DNA of 64,000 nucleotides from Domibacillus tundrae (GCF_000970675.1 NZ_LAJA01000001.1:310001-374000), one strand, 5' to 3'. Shown: positions 15,224 through 23,532, counted from the stretch's first letter. Numbers and translations: made by a program. The notes: generated from the letters alone by a model not told the origin.

Positions 15224-16912
15224 TTACTTTGTTGCCGCAAAGCGTTCTTGTTCTACTTTCAGCAAGTTATTCACTGCGCTGAACAATGCTTTAATGGAGG
15301 AGTTCATAATATCCGGATCGATGCCGCAGCCCCAGTACACGGTGCCGTTGTCGGATGTGATGCTGACGTACGAGACGGCATTGGCTTGTGAACCGATCGA
15401 CTGGGCATGTTCTTTGTACGTTAAATCTTTATACGAGATGCCAAGCTCCGTTTGAAGCGCATTGTTGATGGCATCCAGGCGGCCATTTCCGGCGCCGTGC
15501 CATTTATTCGTGTCACCGTTTATTTTCACTTGAATCGTTGTTGTCGCTGTGTCTTTTCCTTCAAACGTGTAGTCCAACAGCTCAGCCGGCGAGTCGACGT
15601 TGACAAACTCTTTCATAAAAATGTCGTGAATTTCGTTTGTCATTAATTCTTTCTGATTGCGGTCCGAGACGTCTTTTACTTTGTAGCCAAGCGTTTCGCG
15701 CATTTTCGGCGGAAGCTCGAAGCCGTATGCCTGTTCAAGCAAGTAACCGATGCCGCCTTTGCCAGACTGGCTGTTAATGCGGATGACTTCGCCTTCATAT
15801 TCGCGGCCGATATCTTCCGGGTCCACTGGCAAATACGGAACGGTCCAATGCTTGCGCTCCTCTTGTTCACGCCACTTCATGCCTTTGGCAATCGCATCCT
15901 GATGCGAGCCGGAGAAGGCAGTGAAGACAAGCTTTCCTGCATATGGCTGGCGGTCCGGTACCGTCATGCGTGTCACGCGCTCGTACACTTCCTGAATCGC
16001 CGGCAGGTTATCCAAGTTCAGCTTCGGATCGACGCCGTGCGTGTACATATTTAATGCCAAAGTTACAATATCAACGTTTCCTGTCCGTTCGCCATTTCCA
16101 AACAATGTACCTTCGACGCGATCCGCGCCGGCTAAGATGCCAAGCTCCGCATCCGCAACGCCTGTGCCGCGGTCATTATGCGGATGAAGCGACAAAATGA
16201 CGTTTTCACGGTACTTCATGTTTTCGCTCATGAATTCGATCTGGCTTGCATACACGTGCGGCATAGACATCGATACCGTCGCCGGCAAGTTAATAATCAC
16301 TTTGTTGTCCGCAGTCGGCTGCCACACGTCAAGGACACTGTTGCACACGTCAAGCGCAAATTCAATTTCCGTACCGGTAAAGCTTTCCGGCGAGTATTGG
16401 AATTTAAAGTTGCCTTCCACTTCCGCTGCGTATTTATTCAACAATTTTGCGCCGCTGACGGCAATTTCTTTAATTTCTTCTTTCGAGCGTCTGAATACTT
16501 GCTCGCGCTGTGCCAAAGACGTGGAGTTGTACAAATGAACGACCGCGTTTTTCGCACCGCGAAGCGATTCGAATGTTTTCTCAATAATGTGCTCGCGTGA
16601 CTGTGTCAGCACTTGAATCGTCACATCGTCCGGAATCAAATCCTGCTCAATCAACGTGCGAAGAAATGTGTACTCCGTATCGGATGCTGCTGGGAAGCCA
16701 ACTTCAATTTCTTTAAAACCCACATCGACAAGCACCTGGAAATACTCCAATTTTTCCTGAAGATTCATCGGGATAATGAGCGCCTGATTGCCATCGCGCA
16801 AATCAACGCTGCACCATGTCGGCGCTTCGGTAATGGACTCCTTTTGTGTCCATTTCAAGCTCGTTGCCGGCGGCATAAAATAATTACGCGTATATTTACT
16901 AACATTTTTCAT
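15224..16912 (-). CDS. leuA: 2-isopropylmalate synthase
   Basis: 562 residues. First step of leucine synthesis: condensation of acetyl-CoA with 2-oxoisovalerate. The HMGL-like catalytic barrel (about 30-305) shows the metal and substrate motifs DLRDGNQ near residue 40 and SLHPHNDRGTG near 240. The C-terminal LeuA allosteric domain (about 435-560) contains GRLDAINNAL and ends near SSIKALFSAVNNLLK. Length and sequence match the longer LeuA2-type enzymes (about 560), not the 510-residue B. subtilis type. ATG 16912 is preferred over 16921 because AAAGGA is then 8 bases away. No other leu/ilv gene is adjacent; control is by the leucine T-box upstream. Confidence 0.95.
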   Translation of the reverse strand: MKNVSKYTRNYFMPPATSLKWTQKESITEAPTWCSVDLRDGNQALIIPMNLQEKLEYFQVLVDVGFKEIEVGFPAASDTEYTFLRTLIEQDLIPDDVTIQVLTQSREHIIEKTFESLRGAKNAVVHLYNSTSLAQREQVFRRSKEEIKEIAVSGAKLLNKYAAEVEGNFKFQYSPESFTGTEIEFALDVCNSVLDVWQPTADNKVIINLPATVSMSMPHVYASQIEFMSENMKYRENVILSLHPHNDRGTGVADAELGILAGADRVEGTLFGNGERTGNVDIVTLALNMYTHGVDPKLNLDNLPAIQEVYERVTRMTVPDRQPYAGKLVFTAFSGSHQDAIAKGMKWREQEERKHWTVPYLPVDPEDIGREYEGEVIRINSQSGKGGIGYLLEQAYGFELPPKMRETLGYKVKDVSDRNQKELMTNEIHDIFMKEFVNVDSPAELLDYTFEGKDTATTTIQVKINGDTNKWHGAGNGRLDAINNALQTELGISYKDLTYKEHAQSIGSQANAVSYVSITSDNGTVYWGCGIDPDIMNSSIKALFSAVNNLLKVEQERFAATK

Positions 16913-16943
16913 TACAATCATCCTTTCGTTTTTAAATAAAAAT

Positions 16944-17198
16944 AAAAAACGCCCGTCATCTCTATAAAGAGACGACAGGCGTTAACCTTCCGTGGTACCA
17001 CTCTTGTTGGCTTATGTGTGCACATAAACCCGCTTGAAAGCTGATTACGGGGCGTCCGTCAAAGCTTACTAATCTTTCAGCTTTGCCGCTCATGGGCGAG
17101 TTGGGGAAGCGATTGACTGCCTTTCACCAGCCGGCAGCTCTCTTCGAACAATCACGATTCCTTAATGCTCCCAGTCGAAGCGTTTAAACGTTTAATTT
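16944..17198 (-). promoter_or_regulatory. T-box leader, tRNA-Leu specific
   Basis: Read on the minus strand, the leader carries the T-box sequence AGAGTGGTACCACGG (17004-16990), a downstream terminator CGCCCGTCATCTCT with its complement (16981-16950) and a T-run, and Stem I features AGAGAGC and GGTGAAA. The likely specifier is CTC at 17100-17098 (after CCCCAA, before GCCCATGAGC). The variable base of the T-box bulge (TGGT) pairs with an A discriminator, as in tRNA-Leu. Uncharged tRNA-Leu should favour antitermination and leuA expression. Confidence 0.9.
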
Positions 17199-17203
17199 TT
17201 ACC

Positions 17204-17232
17204 ATCGTATTACCGATTTGCCAGTTTGTCAA
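17204..17232 (-). promoter_or_regulatory. promoter of the leuA T-box transcript
   Basis: Minus strand: TTGACA (17232-17227), 17-bp spacer, TACGAT (17209-17204). SigA type. Confidence 0.75.
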
Positions 17233-17316
17233 TGTGAATTGAAGAAATTATGCAAAAATTGCTGAAATATGTACAGACAAAGGGCGTTATTTTGCTCCTT
17301 TTAAACATATCCAATG

Positions 17317-17691
17317 TTAACGTTGCAGCATCCACACACCGATCCAACTGAGGGCCAATACCCAAATGAATAAAACAGCCGCTCCCGCCACCCAGTTTTT
17401 CGGCTTCCCATTCTTAATGAGCTCTTCTGCTTTTACTTCACAATCCGCAATAACCGGTTCCGGAATCATTTTTAACGCAAGAAAAATCCCGAGCGGCACT
17501 AAAATAAGATCGTCTAAATAGCCAAGGACCGGAATGAAATCCGGAATAAGGTCAATCGGGCTGAACGCATACGCAACGACACAAGCGGTAAACACTTTTG
17601 CGTACCACGGCACCCGCTCATCCTGATAGGCAAAATATAAAACAAACAAACGGCGTTTCAACTGCTTCGCCCAATTTTTTAAACGATTCAT
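17317..17691 (-). CDS. DUF1232 (YkvA-like) membrane protein
   Basis: 124 residues. The family signature is present: VPWYAKVFTACVVAYAFSPI then DLIPDFIPVLGYLDDLILVP (about 28-68). A C-terminal membrane helix spans about 100-120. Function of DUF1232 is unknown. It lies between the two T-box-controlled genes but has its own start on the minus strand, so it would be transcribed towards leuA and into the region upstream of the leucine T-box promoter. Confidence 0.88.
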   Translation of the reverse strand: MNRLKNWAKQLKRRLFVLYFAYQDERVPWYAKVFTACVVAYAFSPIDLIPDFIPVLGYLDDLILVPLGIFLALKMIPEPVIADCEVKAEELIKNGKPKNWVAGAAVLFIWVLALSWIGVWMLQR

Positions 17692-17786
17692 CGCAAATCT
17701 CCTTTTTCAGATACATACAGTATATAGGAAACAGTGAATCAAATAGTATGAACAACTTGGATAAATGAATCATTTTTTAGAAAGGC

Positions 17787-17815
17787 TTGCTAATTTCTTT
17801 AACACCCACTAAAAT
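17787..17815 (+). promoter_or_regulatory. promoter of the tryptophan T-box transcript
   Basis: TTGCTA (17787-17792), 17-bp spacer, TAAAAT (17810-17815). The predicted start at about 17822 is just before Stem I of the T-box. Confidence 0.65.
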
Positions 17816-17821
17816 GGAAAA

Positions 17822-18096
17822 AACAGAAAATTCAACGCGATGATGAAGAAGAGTATGCAGCCGGACCATTGCAGAGAGCGGATGGGTGGTGAAAATCCGT
17901 GCGGGACGGCTGCGGAATGGGCTTTGGAGCACCCCGCTGAACGATTAGTAGGCGGTGGCGGAAGGTCTGACCGGTAAAACAGACGAAGGATCGGTGTTAT
18001 GTTCAACCGTCCGGATAAGTGTGTTCTGTAATGGAACGAACGAAGGTGGCACCGCGGGTCTCCCGTCCTTTTTTTAGGATGGGGGACTCTTTTATT
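17822..18096 (+). promoter_or_regulatory. T-box leader, predicted tRNA-Trp specific
   Basis: Contains GAAGAGTA and AGAGAGC (Stem I), GGTGGTGAAAA, the Stem II/III-like segment CTGAACGATTAGTAGGC, and the T-box AAGGTGGCACCGCGG (18043-18057), followed by a terminator (GTCTCCCGTCC with GGATGGGGGAC, then TTTT). Aligned with the leucine T-box (CAA-CTC-GCCCATGAGC), this leader reads GAA-TGG-GCTTTGGAGC, so the specifier is TGG, Trp (17918-17920). The bulge TGGC needs a G discriminator, which bacterial tRNA-Trp has. It controls the methyltransferase gene at 18121. Confidence 0.85.
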
Positions 18097-18120
18097 TTAT
18101 TTAAAAAGGGGATAGATGAC

Positions 18121-18810
18121 ATGCAAAAAGCGGGATTAGATTTAGAAAGAATCGTTTTTATCGGACGGACATTCGAGGAGTATAGGACGATGTTTTCTCT
18201 GTCGGTCGATGAATTAAAAGGGAAAAAGGTATTGGATTGTCCGGCAGGTGCCTGCTCTTTTACAGCGGTTGGTAGGGAAAAGGGACTGGATGTGACGGCT
18301 TGTGATATTGCGTATTACCATCCTGGTGAAGCGCTCGCCGAGAAGGGAAAAAAAGATCTCGAACATGCGATGGTAAGTGTTGAAAAAGCAAAAGCACAAT
18401 ATGTATTTGAGTATTTTCATGATGTGGCAGATCTCGCCCAGCACCGGACCCGTGCCTTGACGAACTGTGCGAAGGATATGAAAAAGAATCCGGATCGCTA
18501 CGTCCCGGTCACCTTGCCGAAGCTGCCCTTTGAGGATGGCCAATTTGATGTGATCCTCTCCGCGCATTTTTTGTTCACATACGGCGGCCGGCTCGACAAA
18601 CAATTCCATCTCGATACGATCAAAGAACTGCTGCGCGCTGCAAAAGAAGAAATTCGGATTTTTCCGTTGGTTGATTTGTCCGGAAACCGTTATGAGCATT
18701 TGGATGAAATTATTGAGAACCTGAAAGAACAAGGTCACCAGGTGGAAGAAATTCGTGTGCCGTACGAATTTCAGCGGAATGCGAATACGATGATGAAGAT
18801 TCTTAAATAG
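18121..18810 (+). CDS. class I SAM-dependent methyltransferase under Trp T-box control
   Basis: 229 residues. The SAM-binding core is visible: VLDCPAGACSFTA (motif I, about residues 37-49), VTACDIAYYHP (acidic loop) and LPFEDGQFDVILSAHFLF (motif IV/post-I). The ATG at 18121 follows AAAAGGGG and lies 25 bases after the T-box terminator; the upstream in-frame extension is T-box sequence. The acceptor substrate is unknown. The tRNA-Trp T-box implies induction when tryptophan is scarce, so a role in tryptophan or indole metabolism, uptake or salvage is possible (inference). The protein contains no tryptophan at all, which would allow synthesis during Trp starvation. Confidence 0.88.
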   Translation: MQKAGLDLERIVFIGRTFEEYRTMFSLSVDELKGKKVLDCPAGACSFTAVGREKGLDVTACDIAYYHPGEALAEKGKKDLEHAMVSVEKAKAQYVFEYFHDVADLAQHRTRALTNCAKDMKKNPDRYVPVTLPKLPFEDGQFDVILSAHFLFTYGGRLDKQFHLDTIKELLRAAKEEIRIFPLVDLSGNRYEHLDEIIENLKEQGHQVEEIRVPYEFQRNANTMMKILK

Positions 18811-18830
18811 GCCAGGTAAGGAGAAAAAAT

Positions 18831-19202
18831 GTGGATATCATTGAACAGGTTCGTTCACAAAATCGTCTTTCACCTGGTCCTGTCAAATCTACGCCGTTAA
18901 CCGGTGGTACGTCAAGCTTGGTGTTTCTGCTTGAAGACAGCACCGGTGCGAAATATGTGCTGAAACAAAATGAGCCGCATGTGATCGAAGCGGAAGCGGA
19001 TTTTTTTCTGTTACGTGGATGCAGCTCTTTTGCCAAATCTTCTTTACAAAGAACCGTTCAAAATGAACGGCTTTTAAACGGGAACGTATTGATTGGGCTG
19101 TATCTTCGCCTGGCGTCTTGCGTGAAACACCATCCGGCTGATTGGACTGAATATGAAAAAGCATGGGTATATTGGAAAGACGTGATCAATCAAAAAAAGT
19201 AA
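18831..19202 (+). pseudogene. APH-like phosphotransferase gene with internal deletion
   Basis: GTG start with AAGGAG at 18818. The first 60 residues look like the N-lobe of an aminoglycoside-phosphotransferase-type kinase (LTGGTSSLVFLLEDSTGAKY VLKQ). The final 40 residues (GLYLRLASCVKHHPADWTEY) look like the C-terminal end of the same type of protein. Together only 123 residues remain of an expected 250-300, and the catalytic HxDxxxxN and DxD segments are missing. The middle (LLRGCSSFAKSS...) is out of register. So the product cannot be an active kinase. Confidence 0.65.
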
Positions 19203-19225
19203 AGATCGATAAAGGAGCAATGCGC

Positions 19226-19588
19226 ATGTATTTTGTTGATGACCATCATGCCGTCAATTACAAGTTAACGCAGCTTCAGTGGGAATTCGCCAGCTATGAT
19301 CCAGAGTATGCCGCGGCCTGCTATATTTTGGCCGTGCCGATGGTTTTCGAAAAAATCGTGCACGACCTTGACACACACGAAAGCCCGGTGGACTGGATCA
19401 TCAACTGGGAAGAAGGTGATTCGGCATACGACCTCTGCAGCTCGGCGATTCAGCTCGGGCGGCTCGCGCTTCACTTATGGAACGGCTCGGAGTCATTTCA
19501 TTTACTGCAATGTCTCGAAAGCATGCAGGGGCATCATTACGATGTCGTCAAAACCGCCATGGATGTGCGGATGGGGAGGCTGAGATAA
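19226..19588 (+). CDS. DUF6075-like protein
   Basis: 120 residues. ATG 19226 is used because AAAGGAG (19211-19217) is 8 bases upstream; the ATG at 19220 is too close. It opens MYFVDDHHAVNYKL and contains DPEYAAACYILAVP and WIINWEEG, the pattern of the DUF6075 family. Function unknown. It is 2 bases upstream of the acetyltransferase gene, so co-transcribed. Confidence 0.65.
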   Translation: MYFVDDHHAVNYKLTQLQWEFASYDPEYAAACYILAVPMVFEKIVHDLDTHESPVDWIINWEEGDSAYDLCSSAIQLGRLALHLWNGSESFHLLQCLESMQGHHYDVVKTAMDVRMGRLR

Positions 19589-19590
19589 AG

Positions 19591-20166
19591 ATGAGCATTG
19601 AAGCAAAACTGAAAAACATGCCGGAGATGGAAACAGACCGTCTTTTATTGAGAAAAATCACACTCGATGATGTAGATGATTTGTTTGAGTTTTCTTCAGA
19701 TCCGGACGTTTCTGGTTACATGAGATGGGAAACAAATGAGGCAAAAGAGGAGACGATGGCATTTGTCCGGGCAGTGATTCAAGGATATGGAAATGGAACG
19801 TCTGGAGACTGGGCCATCGTTCATAAAAAACACAAAAAAGTGATAGGCACATGCGCGTTTGTCAGCTGGTCCAATGAGCATCAAAAAGCGGAAATCGGGT
19901 TTATGCTGCACCAAGGTTATTGGGGACAAGGGTTTGCATTAGAAGCAGTCACTACGTTTATTACATACGGATTTGAGGTGCTGAAGCTAAACCGCATTGA
20001 AGGTCACTGTGATCCGGAGAATATCGGATCTGAGAAGGTGATGCGAAAAGCCGGCATGACGTTCGAAGGTGTTTTGAGAAAAAATGAGCGGATCAAAGGG
20101 GAGTTCAGTGATACAAAAATATTTTCGATTTTAAGGGAGGAATATAGGGGGAATTATTCAAGCTAA
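19591..20166 (+). CDS. RimJ/RimL-type GNAT acetyltransferase
   Basis: 191 residues. ETDRLLLRKITLDDVDDLF (about 12-30) is the standard opening of RimJ/RimL-like acetyltransferases. The acetyl-CoA loop is LHQGYWGQGFALEAV (about 103-117), followed by CDPENIGSEKVMRKAGM and the C-terminal VLRKNERIKGEFSDTKIFSI. Likely acetylates a protein N-terminus or a small amine; substrate unknown. ATG 19591, two bases after the DUF6075 stop. Confidence 0.88.
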   Translation: MSIEAKLKNMPEMETDRLLLRKITLDDVDDLFEFSSDPDVSGYMRWETNEAKEETMAFVRAVIQGYGNGTSGDWAIVHKKHKKVIGTCAFVSWSNEHQKAEIGFMLHQGYWGQGFALEAVTTFITYGFEVLKLNRIEGHCDPENIGSEKVMRKAGMTFEGVLRKNERIKGEFSDTKIFSILREEYRGNYSS

Positions 20167-20514
20167 ACGAAGGAGGACTAATACAAACGTGTTTTTTTGC
20201 TTCAGTTGATGGGTGTGGAAACGATCATTAGCCTGGAAAAAAGTAAATCGTTTGGCAAAGGATTATTTAAAAATTCTTTTTTAAAAAATGGAAATGAAAT
20301 GTTTATCATTAATTCCTTCAGGGTATTAGAATGAAGTAACAGTTGAATGCAGGTTTTGGGCAGGATGGCAAAGGTGGCTGTCAGTGTATTTGACGTAGGT
20401 GGGGTCGATACGGGAAATTGGATACTCTTTATGATGGAAATTTTGTCGAGTTTTCTTTTATTCTTTCAGTAAGTTGCCCTTTGGATAAACTGAACTAAGA
20501 GGAGGAAAAAGGAA
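20167..20514. other. gene-free stretch, possible fossils
   Basis: About 350 bases. A frame starting near 20209 reads VETIISLEKSKSFGKGLFKN and stops after about 43 codons at a TGA near 20332; it lacks a ribosome site and is not recognised. A 35-codon frame begins at 20365. Both look like decay products rather than genes. Confidence 0.3.
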
Positions 20515-20706
20515 ATGGCTTCGTTACAAGAACTTCATACTAGTGCAGCAGACATTCAGGCGATGAATATCCTCACAAAAATGGCAGCGGAAGATGACGC
20601 AGTCTACATTCTGGCCCGTGAACGTGACGTAACGAGAGCAGCAGCCGACAAATCCGATGATGAAAAACTAAGAGATCAATATATGTTGTTCAGCAGTTTA
20701 TTTTAA
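20515..20706 (+). CDS. 63-residue cytoplasmic protein, function unknown
   Basis: ATG 20515 with AGGAGGAAAAAGG upstream, one of the best ribosome sites in the window. The product (MASLQELHTSAADIQAMNIL...) is alpha-helical and acidic, without a signal peptide or membrane helix. A good terminator follows (20744). No family recognised. Confidence 0.6.
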   Translation: MASLQELHTSAADIQAMNILTKMAAEDDAVYILARERDVTRAAADKSDDEKLRDQYMLFSSLF

Positions 20707-20743
20707 GAGAGAATACAGGCTGATGTTTCAGAAGAAAAAAAGG

Positions 20744-20777
20744 GATGTCCGAATTTATATCGGACGTCTTTTTTTTG
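20744..20777 (+). terminator. Rho-independent terminator
   Basis: GATGTCCGA pairs with TCGGACGTC over a 7-base loop, followed by eight T. Confidence 0.85.
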
Positions 20778-20968
20778 ATTTTCGAACCGTTAAGCCGATT
20801 TACAAATCTGGTAAAATTGAAAATGAAAAAATCTTATGAAGGAGGAGAACGATAAACATTAGTTGAACAAGTGGTTATGCAGATCGATCAAGTTCATTTT
20901 GAAGATGCATCAGTGATGACCGGTTTTGCGTGGCGGTCCGGCTTTAACTTTAATTTTGGAGGCTTAAC

Positions 20969-21198
20969 ATGACATTAACCATTGGATTTATCGGCTTTGG
21001 AAAAAGCACAACTCGTTATCATTTGCCCTATCTGTTGATCCGGGAGAACATCGTCGTAAAAACGATCTTTAACCGAAAATGAAAGCCTGACTTGGAAGAG
21101 GAGAAAAGCTGGTAAGGGACCGTGAGCTGTTAACGAACATGGAAATTTTAGAGCGGGGTTTTGAAGGATCGGGTCCACAGGCAGTGGAACTGAAATAA
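20969..21198 (+). pseudogene. Gfo/Idh/MocA oxidoreductase gene, internal deletion and nonsense codon
   Basis: GGAGG precedes ATG 20969, and the frame reads MTLTIGFIGFGKSTTRYHLP then YLLIRENIVVKTIFNRK, the Rossmann start of Gfo/Idh/MocA enzymes. It then hits an in-frame TGA where an Arg codon is expected and continues KPDLEEE. From about 21120 another frame reads DRELLTNMEILERGFEGSGP QAVELK and stop (21196-21198), matching the end of the same family. Some 270 central residues are gone. The gene is dead. An unexplained frame just upstream (VVMQIDQVHFEDASVMTGFA, from 20876) may be debris of another gene. Confidence 0.7.
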
Positions 21199-21229
21199 TG
21201 TGAACAGGCAATTGAGAGGGGCCCATAAG

Positions 21230-21529
21230 ATGATACTAGAAGCGGTCATGCTGCAGGTAAAATCGGGAATGGAAGCGGAATACGAGGAGGTGTTTCGGAA
21301 AGCGTCGCCGATCATTGCCTCGATGAATGGCTATGTATTAAATGAATTGCAGCGCTGCATAGAAGTGCAGGGGAAATATTTGCTGCTCGTGAAATGGGAA
21401 CGGCTGGAGGATCATACGATTGGGTTTAGGCAGTCGCCGGAATACCTGGAATGGAAGCAGCTGCTTTACCGGTTTTACGATCCATTTCCCGCCGTCGAGC
21501 ATTTTCAGAAAGTAGGGGTAAGTTTATGA
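21230..21529 (+). CDS. ABM-domain (antibiotic biosynthesis monooxygenase-like) protein
   Basis: 99 residues with the ferredoxin-like ABM fold pattern: [20 protein letters not shown], then [29 protein letters not shown], then a FYDPFP segment. Many such proteins are heme- or quinone-acting monooxygenases or of unknown role; in Bacillus the YjcS type is similar. ATG 21230 after AGAGGGGCCC. Its stop overlaps the ATG of the DinB gene, so they form a unit. Confidence 0.8.
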   Translation: MILEAVMLQVKSGMEAEYEEVFRKASPIIASMNGYVLNELQRCIEVQGKYLLLVKWERLEDHTIGFRQSPEYLEWKQLLYRFYDPFPAVEHFQKVGVSL

Positions 21530-22047
21530 ATAAACAATTCCCAATTGGTCCATTTGAATGGACAGATGCGGTGACGGAACGGGTCGCAGCTGAATGGATA
21601 AAAGAAATTGAGGAACTGCCCGCATTGCTGCACCGAACTGTTGAATCGTTGACCAATGAACAGCTTGATACGCCATATCGGAACGGTGGGTGGACGGTGC
21701 GTCAAGTCGTGCATCACGTGGCGGACAGCCATATGAATGCCTATATCCGCTTTAAGCTGGCACTGACGGAAGAACTGCCCGTTATCAAGCCGTATGACGA
21801 AGCCGCCTGGGCGGAACTTCCAGATAGCAGCATGCCGGTCGATGTTTCTCTTGTATTGCTGGAATCGTTGCACAAGCGGTGGACACGCCTTTTGTCTGAA
21901 TTACAAACAGGCGACTTGGAAAAAACATTCATTCATCCGGACTCAGGAGAAGTGACGGTAGGTGAAAACATTGGAATGTACGCCTGGCACGGCCGCCATC
22001 ATCTCGCACACATTACGTCATTATGTGATCGAAATGGATGGAAGTAG
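21526..22047 (+). CDS. DinB/YfiT-type metal-dependent hydrolase
   Basis: 173 residues with the four-helix DinB fold. The metal-binding residues are present: [20 protein letters not shown] (His near 67) and [10 protein letters not shown] (two His near 155-159). Belongs to the YfiT subgroup (YfiT of B. subtilis binds nickel or zinc); YfiT-like proteins often act as thiol transferases with bacillithiol, but the substrate here is unknown. The ATG overlaps the upstream stop (TTATGA). Confidence 0.88.
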   Translation: MNKQFPIGPFEWTDAVTERVAAEWIKEIEELPALLHRTVESLTNEQLDTPYRNGGWTVRQVVHHVADSHMNAYIRFKLALTEELPVIKPYDEAAWAELPDSSMPVDVSLVLLESLHKRWTRLLSELQTGDLEKTFIHPDSGEVTVGENIGMYAWHGRHHLAHITSLCDRNGWK

Positions 22048-22102
22048 CCTGGATTTATCAGTCTGAAGCAGCTTATATGGCTGTAGTAAAGCGGAATGAG
22101 GT

Positions 22103-22148
22103 AAAAGAAACGTGCATTCAAAGTAAAACCTGAATGCACGTTTCTTTT
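22103..22148. terminator. bidirectional terminator
   Basis: AAAAGAAACGTGCATTCA pairs with TGAATGCACGTTTCTTTT over a 10-base loop, serving the DinB gene and the convergent yjfB-like gene. Confidence 0.9.
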
Positions 22149-22320
22149 ATCCCTTTACATCAATTGAGTTTCCGAGCGTCGGATGCGGAGCCTGCAGCAT
22201 TTGCACCATTTGATTGGCGTTTTGCTGGGCCATGTCCATCGTTTTTTTCGTCAGCGCCAAACCGATATTTTGGCCGAGAGAAGCCTGGCTCATTCCCATT
22301 GATAAAGCAGCAATATCCAA
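22147..22320 (-). CDS. YjfB family protein
   Basis: 57 residues. Starts at TTG 22320 with AAGGAGG 8 bases upstream (the GTG at 22329 is inside the ribosome site). The product MDIAALSMGMSQASLGQNIG then LALTKKTMDMAQQNANQM matches YjfB-type small proteins, which are often annotated as putative motility proteins. Function not established. Cytoplasmic. Confidence 0.85.
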   Translation of the reverse strand: MDIAALSMGMSQASLGQNIGLALTKKTMDMAQQNANQMVQMLQAPHPTLGNSIDVKG

Positions 22321-22400
22321 AAAAGTCACCTCCTTATTCTCTTATCGGTTCGTTCAATTGAAAGTATAGAAGGTTGGAAGAATAATGTGTTTTCACTCAA

Positions 22401-22484
22401 TTAATCCAGATATTTTTCAATAAACGCCTGTTCTTCTTCAGCGGTCATTATGCCTGTTGCCTCGCCAATTTCGGCTTTTCTTTT
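22401..22484 (-). pseudogene. orphan C-terminal gene fragment
   Basis: A minus-strand frame ends AEIGEATGIMTAEEEQAFIE then KYLD and stop. It is preceded by a stop and has no start with a ribosome site. It looks like the last 27 residues of a lost gene; family not recognised. Confidence 0.3.
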
Positions 22485-22620
22485 TTGTTTTTATGAGAAA
22501 GAAATGAAAAGATATTATCGATATTTGTCGAATGAAAAAATTAGGTTTTTTCTTTTTTCTGTAGCAATATAGAATTATGTTACTTGATGTGTCATTAACA
22601 AAGTGAGTTTAGAATAGACT

Positions 22621-23007
22621 TTGCGCTCTTATGGTGCAACTTATCTATACATCGGAAAGGATATAACTGATAAAAGGGAGCAAACAGAGTCTCTTCTGCG
22701 AAAATCAGAAAAACTGGCAGTGGTCGGTCATCTGGCTGCTGGAATCGCTTATGAAATCAGAAATCCCCTCACGTCCATCAAAGGATTTATTCAGCTTATT
22801 CATGCTGAGACGGATCAGCATAAAGAATTTAAAGAAAAAGGAACAGGACTCGGGCTAATGACCTGCTTAAAGATCATTGAAAATCATAAAGGAGATTTTA
22901 AAATTTCGAGTAAAGTAGGCAAAGGCACAACGATCGAGGTTTTGCTGCCTGCCACCACACCATCCAGAAGAAAAAGAGAAAAGCAAATACCCTGGATTCT
23001 AAAATAA
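22621..23007 (+). pseudogene. PAS/sporulation-type histidine kinase gene, internal deletion
   Basis: The fragment begins with the end of a PAS domain (ATYLYIGKDITDKREQTESL), then a dimerisation helix in which the phospho-acceptor motif reads GIAYEIRNPLTS: the essential His is Tyr. After KGFIQLIHAETDQHKEF the sequence jumps to EKGTGLGLMTCLKIIENHKG and GKGTTIEVLLP, the G2 box and end of the ATPase domain. The rest of the HisKA end, the N box and the G1 box are missing. No start with a ribosome site. Non-functional as a kinase. Confidence 0.8.
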
Positions 23008-23154
23008 GAAGGAGCATTAGACAGTTTTATATAAATTGCATACTTGTATAGGGAAAAAGCAAAGTTCATCCAATACTAATAAAAGAGGAAAAAGTGGGTA
23101 AAGTATCTGCAGAAATAACTTTAGATATAGACATGCATGAGAGGAGCAGATCAT

Positions 23155-23418
23155 ATGGGAAAAATTGAAGTGGGCGACATTTTTACGTTGGTTGATGAAA
23201 ATGACCAGGAGCAGGAAATTGAAGTATTAGGCACGTTAAGTATTGATGGAACAGACTATGCTGCTGTCGCTTTTACAGAAGAAATCGAGGAAGAATCGGA
23301 CGTAGAGGTGAATGTCTTCTTTTTAAAAGGTGACAATAATGAGCAATTATCGGTTATTGATGATGATGAAGAGTTCGACAAAGTATCCGCAGCGTTTCAG
23401 GATGCCGAAGAAGAGTAA
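23155..23418 (+). CDS. DUF1292 (UPF0473, YrzB-like) protein
   Basis: 87 residues from ATG 23155 (AGAGGAG upstream). GDIFTLVDENDQEQEIEVLG and DYAAVAF, followed by an acidic stretch and NVFFLKGDNNEQLSVIDDDE, are characteristic of DUF1292. In B. subtilis the YrzB protein is encoded with yrzL/yrrK; here the gene stands alone. Function unknown. Very acidic and cytoplasmic. Confidence 0.85.
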   Translation: MGKIEVGDIFTLVDENDQEQEIEVLGTLSIDGTDYAAVAFTEEIEEESDVEVNVFFLKGDNNEQLSVIDDDEEFDKVSAAFQDAEEE

Positions 23419-23430
23419 GGGTATGTGTAG

Positions 23431-23518
23431 AGCCTTTATTTTGTGCAGAGGCTTCAGAGTGTAGATAAAGTCAGAAAGCAGGCTGAAGCCTCTATTTTGT
23501 GTAGAGGCTTTTATCTTT
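23431..23518 (+). terminator. duplicated terminator hairpin
   Basis: A 24-bp unit (AGCCTyTATTTTGTGyAGAG GCTT) occurs at 23431-23454 and 23487-23510, 22 of 24 bases identical. Each is a hairpin, and the second is followed by TTTTATCTTTTT. The copies can also pair with each other (AGAGGCTTCAG with CTGAAGCCTCT). Confidence 0.7.
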
Positions 23519-23532
23519 TTGACGTGGAAACG

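Noticed and set aside
16178-16600. A 140-codon plus-strand frame inside leuA
   Set aside because: Antisense shadow of a clearly conserved gene; no ribosome site and no family resemblance.
17822-18096. The long frame 18019-18810 as a 263-residue protein
   Set aside because: Its first 34 codons are the T-box antiterminator and terminator; the ATG at 18121 has the ribosome site.
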